DNA of 15,848 nt from JAKJGV01 sp964617565 (lineage in GTDB: Bacteria; Verrucomicrobiota; Kiritimatiellia; CAIQIC01; JAGNIJ01), in assembly GCA_964617565.1 (NCBI GenBank), contig CAZTYH010000069.1, positions 1 to 15,848 of the forward strand, given 5' to 3'. How positions within the stretch are numbered: the stretch's first letter is position 1; each line of letters begins with the position of its first letter. Below are positions 1 to 8,700 of the stretch, one piece after another. A model generated the notes under the pieces. The model was given only the letters and a program-made list of their open reading frames with translations, had not been told where the DNA came from and ran no database searches. Made by a program: the position numbers and the translations under genes.

Positions 1-167
1 GCCTTGCTCACGCCAAGGGATTCAGCAATGGAATCAAGACTGAGCGCGCCATCGCTGAGGTAAAGAAGAGTGTAAATCTGTCCAAGCAAACGGCTTAGGC
101 CAAAGGATTGGGCGGTTCTGCCGCCGGCCTCGATCATCTCCCGCTTAGCTGGATGTAGCGAGTCCAC
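1..167 (-). CDS. GbsR/MarR-family transcriptional regulator, N-terminal part (cut by window edge)
   Basis: Reading the minus strand from a GTG at 167-165 gives 55 codons that run off the left edge. An in-frame TAA lies just upstream of that GTG, and the next in-frame ATG is 10 codons further in. The peptide contains EAGGRTAQSFGLSRLLGQIY (about residues 13-32), then LLYLSDGALSLDSIAESLGVSK, which is the start of a winged helix-turn-helix. The AGGRTxxSFGLxRLLGQIYxLLYLS pattern is characteristic of GbsR-type MarR relatives, which in other bacteria repress osmoprotectant uptake or synthesis genes and some envelope functions. The effector and targets cannot be told here because the C-terminal part and the downstream genes are missing. 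A consensus-like promoter and a palindrome directly upstream suggest autoregulation. Family assignment is strong; the function is open. Confidence 0.85.
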   Translation of the reverse strand, partial: MDSLHPAKREMIEAGGRTAQSFGLSRLLGQIYTLLYLSDGALSLDSIAESLGVSK

Positions 168-177
168 CGTGTTGTGT

Positions 178-195
178 GTTTAGAAGTTTCTAAAC
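178..195. promoter_or_regulatory. Operator-like 18-bp palindrome GTTTAGAA-N2-TTCTAAAC
   Basis: A perfect inverted repeat with 8-base arms GTTTAGAA and TTCTAAAC around a 2-base centre. It lies immediately downstream of the -10 box of the regulator promoter and upstream of its GTG start, so a bound dimer would block initiation or clearance. Size and symmetry fit a dimeric MarR/GbsR protein. The regulator encoded next to it is the obvious candidate ligand. Confidence 0.65.
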
Positions 196-202
196 GATCA
201 CA

Positions 203-231
203 ATAATACACACGACCTTACAGCACGTCAA
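203..231 (-). promoter_or_regulatory. Sigma-70-type promoter for the GbsR-like regulator
   Basis: On the minus strand, TTGACG (231-226) is followed after 17 bases by TATTAT (208-203). Both hexamers are close to consensus and the spacing is ideal. A transcription start would fall near 196, beside the palindrome at 178-195 and about 30 bases before the GTG start. This is seen in sequence only. Confidence 0.7.
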
Positions 232-296
232 ATGCTCTTATACTTTGGGGGCGCAGCAGGAACGCGGGAGTGTTGGTCGGAGCTTAACCCTCCGCC

Positions 297-352
297 CCAT
301 AACTCCATTACTCCATCACTCCATTCTCCCAATCCCCAATCTCCAATCAACC
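297..352. repeat. Family A low-complexity repeat (ACTCCAT-type), left copy
   Basis: A run of 7- to 9-base units of the type ACTCCATT/ACTCCATC/CTCCCAAT/CTCCAATC on the plus strand. The TGA stop of the DUF1015 gene (349-347) falls in its right end. The segment 297-315 is the exact reverse complement of 1677-1695 on the other side of the DUF1015 gene. The rest of the gap between the regulator promoter and this repeat shows no gene. Confidence 0.75.
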
Positions 353-1576
353 ACTGCCCCCCAACTCATGCAGCAGCAACCCCGAACGTGGCTTCGGCTC
401 GAACCAGGTGCTCTTCGGCGGCATGACTTCTCCTGCATCGGCAATGGCCATGAGCGATTCGACGGATGTGGGATACATGGAGAACGCCACGACGGCTTCG
501 CCCTCTTTCACCTTCCGCTCCAATTCGCCGGTTCCGCGCACCCCTCCGACAAATTCAATGCGCGGGTTGCTGCGTGGATCGTCAATTCCCAGCACAGGCT
601 CCAACAATCGGTTCTGTAAGACGCTCACGTCCAGCCTCTCGGCGACGGTACCGCTCACGACAGGCTCCCAACCCAGGCGATACCAGCGTCCATCGAGATG
701 CATCGAAATTTCTCCCGCCCGCGCAGGTTCAGACGCGGCATCGGCGCTTACTTCGAAGCACGCCGCAACCTCCTTGAGAAAAGCATCCTTCGTCCGTCCG
801 TTCAGATCGCGAACGCAACGGTGATACGGGAGTATCTGCAATTGATCGGCCGGGAAAACGAGCGTGAGGAACCAGTTATACGCCTCCTCGCCGGTATGTT
901 TCGGATTCGCTGCGGCACGTTCGCGGGCAACCCGGGCGGCCGCGGCCGCGCGATGATGTCCGTCGGCAATATAGAACTGCGGAATATCCGCAAACGCCGC
1001 TACCAGGGGCTCCGGGTCCATCACGCGCCAGACCGTATGAACAATGCCGTCCGGCGCCGTAAAGTCATATAATGGCGCGGGTCTTTGAACCTCACGGATC
1101 ATCGCGTCAATCTGGGAATCGGCGCGATAGGTCAGGAATACCGGCCCGCTGTTTGCGTTCAGGCTGGAGATATGGCGGGTGCGATCATCCTCCGGCGCGC
1201 GACGTGTTTTTTCGTGTTTACGGATCAGGTTCTTCTCGTAGTCGCCCGTGTGGCAAACCGTCATCACGCCGGCCTGCACATGATCGCCGCGTTTGAGACG
1301 ATAGACATAAAGCGATGGAGTTTCCTCGCGCAAAAAGACCCCTCGCGCTTTGAAGTCGCGGAAGTTCTCTGCAGACTTGGCGTATACCGCGTCCGAATAC
1401 GGTTCCGTGCCGGACGGAAGGTCTATTTCCGCGCGGGAAATGTGAAAAAAACTGTTCGGATTTCCCTTCGCCGCAGCGGCAGCCTCGCGGGCATTCACCA
1501 CATCATAAGGCAGGCTGGCCACCTGAGCGGCCAGTTCCGGTTTGGGACGTATCGCGTTAAACGGCTTGATGCGCAC
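347..1576 (-). CDS. DUF1015-family protein (ParB/Srx-like motif; possible small-molecule kinase)
   Basis: Start is GTG at 1576, chosen because AAAGGTGA lies a few bases upstream as a ribosome binding site and the N-terminus MRIKPFNAIRPKPELA matches the family. The 409-residue length is the usual full length for DUF1015. Visible family motifs are PYDVV (about 24-28), HISRAEIDLP (about 45-54), IRKHEKT (118-124) followed by a DDRTRHISSLNANSGPVFL segment, and ADGHHRAAAA (about 204-213). The DGHHR motif recalls ParB/sulfiredoxin-fold enzymes such as the archaeal free-serine kinase SerK. In many anaerobes DUF1015 genes sit with serine biosynthesis genes, but no serA or serC is present here. No signal peptide or membrane segment, so it should be cytoplasmic. 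It follows the kinase gene by about 160 bases filled with repeat A, and its stop codon is in another copy of that repeat. Family certain, biochemical role inferred. Confidence 0.9.
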   Translation of the reverse strand: MRIKPFNAIRPKPELAAQVASLPYDVVNAREAAAAAKGNPNSFFHISRAEIDLPSGTEPYSDAVYAKSAENFRDFKARGVFLREETPSLYVYRLKRGDHVQAGVMTVCHTGDYEKNLIRKHEKTRRAPEDDRTRHISSLNANSGPVFLTYRADSQIDAMIREVQRPAPLYDFTAPDGIVHTVWRVMDPEPLVAAFADIPQFYIADGHHRAAAAARVARERAAANPKHTGEEAYNWFLTLVFPADQLQILPYHRCVRDLNGRTKDAFLKEVAACFEVSADAASEPARAGEISMHLDGRWYRLGWEPVVSGTVAERLDVSVLQNRLLEPVLGIDDPRSNPRIEFVGGVRGTGELERKVKEGEAVVAFSMYPTSVESLMAIADAGEVMPPKSTWFEPKPRSGLLLHELGGSG

Positions 1577-1658
1577 GGCAGATCACCTTTCTTCGTCATT
1601 CCGGGTCAGCAGCGTATAGCATGTGCGGGGGAAAAGGGGAAGAGCGGAGATGAGAAGA

Positions 1659-1749
1659 ACTGGAGTGATGGGGTATTGGAGTAATGGAGTTATGGTCAGA
1701 GTGTCAAGGTCCAGCACTCCAACACTCCATCTCTCCATCACCCCAATCC
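1659..1749. repeat. Family A repeat, right copy: inverted TGGAG-/CTCCA-rich arms
   Basis: A G-rich arm (about 1659-1695, TGGAGT units on the plus strand), a 15- to 20-base loop, then a C-rich arm (about 1711-1749, ACTCCA units). The arms are imperfectly complementary and could fold into a long hairpin. The TGA stop of the histidine kinase (1740-1738) is inside the C-rich arm. It fills most of the 161-base gap between the kinase and DUF1015 genes; nothing else is evident there. Confidence 0.75.
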
Positions 1750-4422
1750 GCTCCCCCTCCCATCCAGCACCGCGCGCACAGTCTGGGCGAGGACCTTGGC
1801 TTCGTAGGGCTTTTGAACGAAACCGTCCGGGCGCAATTTCGTTTCCTGCTCGAACGAATCGAGGTCAATCGGATATCCGCTTGAAATCACGACGGGGAGC
1901 TTCGGTTTAATTTCCCGGATCATGCGCAGCGTGTCGCGACCCGAAAGCTTGGGCATGGTCAGATCCAGCAACACAAGGTCGGCACAATCCGGTTTCTCCT
2001 TCAAGAGATGCAAAGCCTCTTCCCCGTGTGCGGCCAGGAGAACCGCATATCCATATCGCCGCAGAATGCTGGACATGACCGCGCGCACGGCGGGCTCATC
2101 GTCCACCACCAGCACGCTCTCCTTCCCGCCCTTCACCGGCGCTTCGGCCTGCGGACGCTCCGGGCTTTCTTCCACGGCATACGCACGCGGGAGATAGATG
2201 GAAAACGTCGTTCCCCTGTTGAGCTCGGAATAGCAGGCAATCCAGCCGCCGTGCTGACGGACAATGCCGTAGGACATGGCCAATCCGAGCCCCGTCCCCT
2301 TGCCGGGTTCCTTGGTCGTATAGAAGGGCTCGAAGAGATGGCTCTGCACTTCCTGCGACATGCCCTGCCCGCAATCCGCCACCGACATTCGCACGCAATC
2401 CCCTTCCCGCCCATCCATCCACTGCCGTGCCTCTTCCGCATCCACATGCACATTCTGCGTTGCAATCGCCAACCGCCCTCCACTCGGCATGGCATCCATG
2501 GCATTCACGCACAGATTCATCAGCACCTGCAGCAATGGCGTCGGATCCGCCGAGACGGTCCAGAGGTCTTTCTCCAGTTGAAGATGCAGCTCCACTTTCG
2601 GGTCCATCGAATGACGCAGCAGTTCATGGACCTCCTGTACCACGCGGTTGACATTGCAGCTCTTCAACTGCAGGCGGCTCCGCCGCGAGAATCCCAGCAA
2701 TTGGCGAACAAGTTCGGACGCGCGCACGGCGGCTTCGCGCGCGCCGGCAATCAGTTCGCCGCGCAGGGGCGCCGACGCCTGATCCATTTCCACCATGGAA
2801 AGATTGCCGAGGATACCTGTAAGCAGATTGTTGAAGTCGTGCGCAATGCCACCCGCCAGCCGGCCGACCGCCTCCATCTTTTGAGACTGACGCAGTTCGT
2901 CCTCCAATTGCCGCTGCTGGGTCATATCGCGAAAAACCCAGAGGCGCGCGAACACGCGGCCGTTTGATCCGACGGCAGGTGCGGTATACGTTGAAAGCAC
3001 CTTGCGGCCGGGCCGGACGAGTTCCCACTCCTCGACGCCCACCTCCACCGGGTGCCTGGAAAAATAATCCCAGCGGAACATGTCCTCCCGCTTTTCAGCG
3101 AGCCTATTCCGGATGTCACCGGCCAAATCCCTGAATGTTTTTCCCGAAATTTTCTCCGCGACCGGCAACTCGAAAAGCTCGGCAAAGCGCTGGTTTGCCG
3201 CCATGACCTTGCCGGAAGGCCATTCCAGCATCAACACGCCGTCCATCATGGATTCATACGCCGCGCGGAGATGGGCCGTGATCTCTTCGAGTTTCTGCTG
3301 CGACTCCGTCAGCCGGGCCGTTCGCTGCGCCACGAGGCTTTCGAGCCGCTCGCGATGCTGGCGCACCTCCTCCAGCATATGATTGAACGTCTGGGCAAGA
3401 AGCCTCAGTTCGCGCGGTCCGGAGATCGGAATGCTCGCATTGGTATCGCCGCGGCTTGCCCGCTGCGCTGCTTTTGCAGCCGCGACGAGCGACCGCGAAA
3501 GCACCGCGCTGAAATACACGCCGATGCCGTAAACCGCGATCAGGGTCAAAAGCGCTGCCGCAAACAGAATGCGGCGCTGCTCGCCCAACAACGCGACGGC
3601 ATCGGAATATGGAATCAACGCGATCAATATCCATGGACGTCCCAGGCCGGACAGTGGGACGGGAACGGACTCGGCGTGATACAGGAATTTTTTGCCGGAC
3701 TCGTCAGGATAGACGCCACGCGGATTCGCCATCCACCATCCGGAATTTTTTTCACCAAGCACTTTTCGGAGCAGGCCTTTTGAATCGGGATAAGACAACG
3801 CATTCCCGTAACCATCCAGCAGCGCCATGAAGCCATTGCGACTTGGCCGCGCGCGGTTCACGATTTCCTGCACGCGTTGGAAAGGCACGCGCGCGCCGAG
3901 CACATAACGAGGGTTATCCTGTTCATCCGGCAGTGCCGCATAAAGACTCACATACAGACCGTCAATGCCGAGGATGCGCGCCGGTGGCGCGACGACCAGA
4001 TCCCCCTTTAACGCGCGATCGAACCAATCGGTGTACCGCAGGTTGTCCCAGTAATTATACGTGGTCGAAAGGGCAACGATCCCGTTCGTATAATAAAGCG
4101 TAATGTCGGCGAACAGCTCATACAGGTCCCTCGCCTTTCTCATTTCGCCGAGTTGGTCCTCCGTGCCGGCCACCGGATTCGCGAGAACGGGATTTCGCGT
4201 CAGCGCGCGCATATCCGCCTGGGCCCGCGTCATGACGTGCGCCACTTCACGGCTCACTTCGCCGACCAGCGCCTGCATGACGCCGTAGGTGCCCTCTTCA
4301 AGCACGCGCCGCATGATGAAATGGGATGCGGTGAACACGACGGCGACAGGCAGAAGACCGATGACCAGCATCGCCACCAACACGCGTGTGCGAAGCGAAA
4401 CGGATTTGAAGGGGTTTCTCAT
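1738..4422 (-). CDS. Membrane-bound hybrid sensor histidine kinase (dCache-like sensor, HAMP, PAS, HisKA, HATPase, receiver)
   Basis: 894 residues in this order. A membrane segment (about 15-35) precedes a large extracytoplasmic sensor (about 40-280) with dCache features such as YNYWDNLRYTDWF (122-134). A second membrane segment (about 285-307), a HAMP region (to about 358), a coiled coil, and a PAS domain (about 388-500) follow. The H-box GRLAGGIAHDFNNLL carries phospho-acceptor His528. The ATPase has N-box NLCVNAMDAMP (N640), D683-x-G-x-G, and GTGLGLAMS (709-717). The C-terminal receiver has acidic D774/D775, phospho-acceptor D820 (LLDLTMP), S847 and K871. All catalytic residues are present, so phosphorelay within one protein is expected. 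There is no DNA-binding output and no separate response regulator nearby. The start overlaps the stop of the upstream lipoprotein gene (ATGA), implying translational coupling and a shared signal. The final residues and stop are in repeat A. Confidence 0.93.
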   Translation of the reverse strand: MRNPFKSVSLRTRVLVAMLVIGLLPVAVVFTASHFIMRRVLEEGTYGVMQALVGEVSREVAHVMTRAQADMRALTRNPVLANPVAGTEDQLGEMRKARDLYELFADITLYYTNGIVALSTTYNYWDNLRYTDWFDRALKGDLVVAPPARILGIDGLYVSLYAALPDEQDNPRYVLGARVPFQRVQEIVNRARPSRNGFMALLDGYGNALSYPDSKGLLRKVLGEKNSGWWMANPRGVYPDESGKKFLYHAESVPVPLSGLGRPWILIALIPYSDAVALLGEQRRILFAAALLTLIAVYGIGVYFSAVLSRSLVAAAKAAQRASRGDTNASIPISGPRELRLLAQTFNHMLEEVRQHRERLESLVAQRTARLTESQQKLEEITAHLRAAYESMMDGVLMLEWPSGKVMAANQRFAELFELPVAEKISGKTFRDLAGDIRNRLAEKREDMFRWDYFSRHPVEVGVEEWELVRPGRKVLSTYTAPAVGSNGRVFARLWVFRDMTQQRQLEDELRQSQKMEAVGRLAGGIAHDFNNLLTGILGNLSMVEMDQASAPLRGELIAGAREAAVRASELVRQLLGFSRRSRLQLKSCNVNRVVQEVHELLRHSMDPKVELHLQLEKDLWTVSADPTPLLQVLMNLCVNAMDAMPSGGRLAIATQNVHVDAEEARQWMDGREGDCVRMSVADCGQGMSQEVQSHLFEPFYTTKEPGKGTGLGLAMSYGIVRQHGGWIACYSELNRGTTFSIYLPRAYAVEESPERPQAEAPVKGGKESVLVVDDEPAVRAVMSSILRRYGYAVLLAAHGEEALHLLKEKPDCADLVLLDLTMPKLSGRDTLRMIREIKPKLPVVISSGYPIDLDSFEQETKLRPDGFVQKPYEAKVLAQTVRAVLDGRGSGLG

Positions 4423-5552
4423 GGGTTCGGAAAAGCGGATTCAGCAACAGGAGGCGTCCCAGCCATTTTTTGTTGAAGCTTAACAATGTCGGCCCAAAGC
4501 CGGTTGAAAAATCGCTGCCGCGGCTGATCCAGCTTCTCGTAGAAACGGCAACGGGCCCGGAGTTCCTCGGGCGGAAAGATGGCGGGATCGGCGAGCAGAT
4601 CCGGATCAATGAAACGCCGGGCTGAAGCGTTTGGCGTGGCATAGCGGAGATAGTTCGCATTGAGCGCAGCGATTTCCGGCACCAGCAGGAAATTGATCAA
4701 TGCATGGGCTTCGCGCACGTTTGGGGCATCGCGCGGAATGCTGAGGTTATCCATCCACATCGGCGCGCCCTCCTCCGGGATGAAGTAATCCACATTCGGA
4801 TTCTCCCGCGCAGCCTGTGCGGCATCACCGCTGTATATGGACGCCAGCCAGCACGCCCCTTCCACCAGCCCGTGCTTGATCACGGACGTATCCGCGTAAC
4901 GTCCGACCACCGGCACCTGCTCAAGCACGCGACGCCGGATGGCATCGAGTGCGTCGGCGCGCACGATATTCAATGCATATCCCAATTCCAGCGCGGTCAC
5001 GCCAATCACTTCCTGCACATCGCTCAACAGCCATATATGGCCTGCGAAACGCGGGTCCCACAGCGCCGACCAACTGCGCGGAATTTCACCAACCAGGTCT
5101 TTGCGGAAAGCCAGCAGCGTGGTGCCCCAATGATACGGAACGGAATAAAGATCTTCCGGATCGGATGGACGATTTCGGTATTGTGCATCCAGGTGAATAC
5201 GGTTTGGAAGAAGGTCGGGATCCAATTCACGCAACAGTCCCAATTCATTCAGCGCCTCGATGACACAATCCTCGATGACGATGATGTCGAAACGGTCCGG
5301 CGATGATCGAACACGCGCCACCAGCTCCTCCTGGTTGCCGAACGACTCAATTTCCACCCGGATTCCCGTTTCCCTCGTGAAGCGGTCAACGATTTCGGGA
5401 TTGATATACTCGCGCCAGATGAAAAGACGCACCACGCGGTTCTCGTCAACTCGTGCGCGGGACGAAGACGGACCCGGGGACCGGTTGCACCCCGCGACGA
5501 ACAAGATGGTTGAGGAGGCAAGAATGGATAGGAGGAACGCGCCGGAACGCAT
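4419..5552 (-). CDS. PotD/PotF-like polyamine-binding lipoprotein (extracytoplasmic solute-binding protein)
   Basis: The start at 5552 is preferred because it gives a lipoprotein signal peptide, MRSGAFLLSILASSTILFVAGC, with lipobox VAGC and Cys22. The open frame extends to an ATG at 5663, but that would add 37 residues with no hydrophobic logic. No clear ribosome binding site supports either start. The 377-residue product matches PotD family signatures: RLFIWREYINPEIVDRF (about 42-58), FDIIVIED (88-95), YSVPYHWGTTLLAF (136-149), WSALWDPRFAGHIW (161-174), YFIPEEGAPMWMDN (256-269) and HALINFLLVPEIA (283-295). W266 and D268 align by eye with PotD residues Trp255/Asp257 that contact spermidine. 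It should be anchored outside the cytoplasm and bind a polyamine-like ligand. No permease or ATPase genes (potABC) are in the window. Instead the next gene, overlapping by ATGA, is a sensor kinase, so a sensing role is plausible. Confidence 0.88.
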   Translation of the reverse strand: MRSGAFLLSILASSTILFVAGCNRSPGPSSSRARVDENRVVRLFIWREYINPEIVDRFTRETGIRVEIESFGNQEELVARVRSSPDRFDIIVIEDCVIEALNELGLLRELDPDLLPNRIHLDAQYRNRPSDPEDLYSVPYHWGTTLLAFRKDLVGEIPRSWSALWDPRFAGHIWLLSDVQEVIGVTALELGYALNIVRADALDAIRRRVLEQVPVVGRYADTSVIKHGLVEGACWLASIYSGDAAQAARENPNVDYFIPEEGAPMWMDNLSIPRDAPNVREAHALINFLLVPEIAALNANYLRYATPNASARRFIDPDLLADPAIFPPEELRARCRFYEKLDQPRQRFFNRLWADIVKLQQKMAGTPPVAESAFPNP

Positions 5553-5699
5553 ACAGGCACAAGCAGGTTTTTGGCATTCGAAGTTCAATAAAACACCGTT
5601 ACATCTCTTTCCTCTATATCGGGCAGTCTCAAGGAGCGAGACGAGGACAGAGAGCCAAACCATGTTTCACAACATCTCAAACCTCAGCGATAAGGGTGC

Positions 5700-5728
5700 A
5701 TTCTGCCAAATTTTCTTTAATCTGTCAA
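5700..5728 (-). promoter_or_regulatory. Candidate promoter for the lipoprotein/kinase operon
   Basis: On the minus strand, TTGACA (5728-5723) is followed after 17 bases by CAGAAT (5705-5700). The -35 box is perfect; the -10 matches 4 of 6. Transcription would start near 5693, giving a long leader of about 140 bases if translation begins at 5552. The surrounding A/T-rich stretch (about 5700-5760) is the divergent control region shared with the plus-strand lipoprotein gene. Confidence 0.45.
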
Positions 5729-5796
5729 AATTGCTTGATCAAAATGTCAAAAAATGTGCAAGTATCACGTGAACCTTAAACACTGGAGAAGCTCTC

Positions 5797-8700
5797 ATGC
5801 GAACCCAAGCAATCGGTATAACGAGCGTGCCTTCCCGTTTATTGAGCGCGGTTTCAACATTGCTTACAGCCGGATTCCTTTCGTGTTATTTGATCGGTTG
5901 CGGCCAATCCCCATCTCCTGTCCCGCCTACCAGCACGGCGGCTGAGGAAAAGCCCGTGATCGAATCAACACAGCCGTCCGAGGCGCCGGGAACGGACACC
6001 ATTCCGCCCAAGAGCGAGTGGACGGTTACCGCCTCCGCGTTGCAGGAGGATATTTTCCCCGCTCAATATGCCTGTGACGATAATCGGCACACCCGATGGA
6101 GCAGTCCAGCAGCCGATCCCCAATGGCTGATGATGGATATGGGCCGTGCGGCAACAGTCTCCGGATTCACCATCCTCTGGGAGACCGCCTATTCCAGCGA
6201 ATACATCATTGATGTTTCGCTGGATGGCGAAAAGTGGCAGCCCGTCTATCATCAGACCAAGGGGTATGGGCGGACCGCGCATATTTATATCCGGCCTGTG
6301 AAGGCGCGTTTCGTCCGGCTCACTGGCTTGAAGCGCGGCACAGGATGGGGTCACTCCATCTGGGAATTTGACGTCCTCGGACTTTCCGACGCCATTATCG
6401 TTACGGCAGGAACCGCTGCTGATTCAGATCCCTTGAACCTGGTGGACGGAGATCTCAACACGGTCTGGGTCAGCGATACAACCGGACCTAGTACGGTTAC
6501 ACTCGACCTGCGCAAGCCCATCAATTTCGGAGGGATACGGCTGGACTGGGGAAATCGCTATTCGGAATCGTTCGACGTTTACCTCTCCACGGACGGAAAC
6601 GACTGGCAATTGGCGGAACGATTTATCGGCGGCTCAGGGCTATTTGATATCGTGCTTGATCGCACCGTCACCGCGCGGTTCATACGCCTCGAATTAAGCC
6701 CTCACGCCGACGGCCCCGCGGAAATCAGGGAGCTTACGCTTCGCGGCAGCGGAGAATCGCTGACCCCATTCGCTCTTTATGAAATTGCGGCGGAAAAATC
6801 CCGCCGCGGCATTTATCCCGAGCAGCTTCATCGCAACCAGGTGTACTGGACCGTTGTCGGACTGCCTCGCGACCGGCAGGAGAGCCTGCTGGATGAGTAT
6901 GGCAACCTGGAGCCCACGGCCACCTCCTGCACACTGATGCCTTACCTTTATATAAACGGGAAACTTCGCTCGGCCATTGATGCGCCGAAGGTAACCCAGG
7001 CATTGGAAAACGCGGTCCAGCCCCTGCCCTCGGTTAACTGGCATTTTGATGACGTGGAACTGAACATCGCGGCCATGACGTGGGGATCCACATCCGACTC
7101 GGTGACCTTCACCCGGTATCGCGTGGAAAACAAAGCGAAAGAAGCATCCAAGGGGCGTCTCTTCCTTGCAATACGTCCTTTCCAGATCAACCCCACATGG
7201 CAGCATGGAGGATTGAGCCCGATTCGCTCGCTGGAATTTATCGAGGAGGCGGAGCGCATGCAGGTCAAGGTGAACGACCAGGTCACTTTTGTGACCCTGC
7301 AATCGCCGGACGATGCCGGCGCGCGGGCATTCGAGCGCGGCGACGTGGCAATCGAGCTTCTGCGCGGCGCGGTGCCGGATGCGAAGAAAGTGAACCTTGC
7401 CGGAGAGCTTGTTTCAGGAGCCCTGGCCTTTGACTTTGACCTGCAACCCGGTGAAGCACGGTCATTCCTTGTCGCGGCGCCGCTGCACAGGAAATTGCAG
7501 GGCATTGATTCCTTCCTGCGGAAGGGCGGCGGCGAGTTCATGGCCGCCGAAGAAGCTTTCAAGATTCGACTGGATGAAATGCGCGAGTTCTGGACCAGGC
7601 AGATGGGTCCGGTGGTGTTCGAGCTTCCGGACAAGGCGATCTCCGACACGCTGAAATCCCAGGTGGGCTACATCCTGATCAACCAGGATGGCATCGCCAT
7701 CCAGCCCGGATCTCGCAATTACAAGCGTTCATGGATGCGGGACGGCTCCTTGACCTCGGCCGGCCTGCTCCGCATGGGGCTTTACGAAACTGTAAAGGAT
7801 TACCTGGACTGGTATGCCGCCCGCGTTCAGGCGGACGGATGGGTGCCTCCCATTCTCAACAACGACGGCACGATCAACCAGGGCTTTGGATGGGACAATG
7901 AATACGACAGCCAGGGTCAATTCGTATATGCGATCATGGAGTATTATCGCTTCACAAAGGATCGTGAATTCCTCGAGAAGCATTTCGACGCCATCCACCG
8001 TGCGCTCAAGTATCTCGTGATGCTGCGTGAGCGGACGCTTGCTCCAGACTATCTCGAAAACGAGCCCGGGCGCGAGCGTTTCGTCGGCATACTTCCTCCG
8101 TCCATCAGCCACGAGGGTTACGATCCCCCGATGCACAGTTACTGGGATGATTTCTTTGCCCTTAAAGGATGGAAAGACGGCAAAGAAGCGGCCCAGGCTC
8201 TCGGGCGCGAAGACGTAGCCGAATGGGCACAGCAACAGTATGACCTTCTACGGGAATCGGTCAGGGCATCCATCGAAGCCACGATCGCCTTCAAGAACAT
8301 CACCTATATTCCCGGTTGCGCGGAAAAAGGCGACATGGACGCCTCCTCCACCAGTATCGCCTTCTTCCCCTGCGAAGAGGACGACCTGCTGCCCGAAGGC
8401 GAATTGCGTCACACCTACGAAATTTATTATGACGACATCGTCAGACGCCTCGATCCTTCCTGGAGCGCCGGCTACACGCCGTACGAAATCCGCAATCTCA
8501 CGGCCTTCATCGGGCTTGGACATCGTGATCGCGCCCTCTTCCTTCTCGACTACATCATGGGTTGCCGGCGACCGCCGGCATGGAACCATCTCGCGGAAGT
8601 AGTGCTCAGCGACCCTCGCATGGGCAGTTATATCGGTGACATGCCTCACACTTGGGTCGGCTCTGGGTTTATCAACTCGGTGCGCAACATGGTGGTGCGC

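Noticed and set aside
297..352. CRISPR-like array in repeat A
   Set aside because: Units are only 7-9 bases with no unique spacers; it is a low-complexity array.
1085..1684. 199-residue plus-strand open frame antisense to the DUF1015 gene
   Set aside because: Composition follows the GC pattern of the opposite strand and no family motif is visible; the minus-strand gene is clearly real.
297..1695. Insertion sequence with 19-bp terminal inverted repeats around DUF1015
   Set aside because: The enclosed gene is not a transposase, no target duplication is visible, and the 19-mers are parts of larger degenerate arrays.
2008..2967. 319-residue plus-strand open frame antisense to the kinase
   Set aside because: It covers the receiver, ATPase and HisKA coding region, whose motifs are complete on the minus strand.
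5553..5663. Upstream in-frame ATG for the PotD-like gene
   Set aside because: It would place 37 polar or mixed residues before a perfect lipoprotein signal peptide; the later ATG gives the expected N-terminus, though neither start has a clear ribosome binding site.
5695..5715. Sigma-54 promoter (TTTGGCAGAATGCA on the minus strand)
   Set aside because: The GG to GC spacing is 6 bases instead of the required 10.
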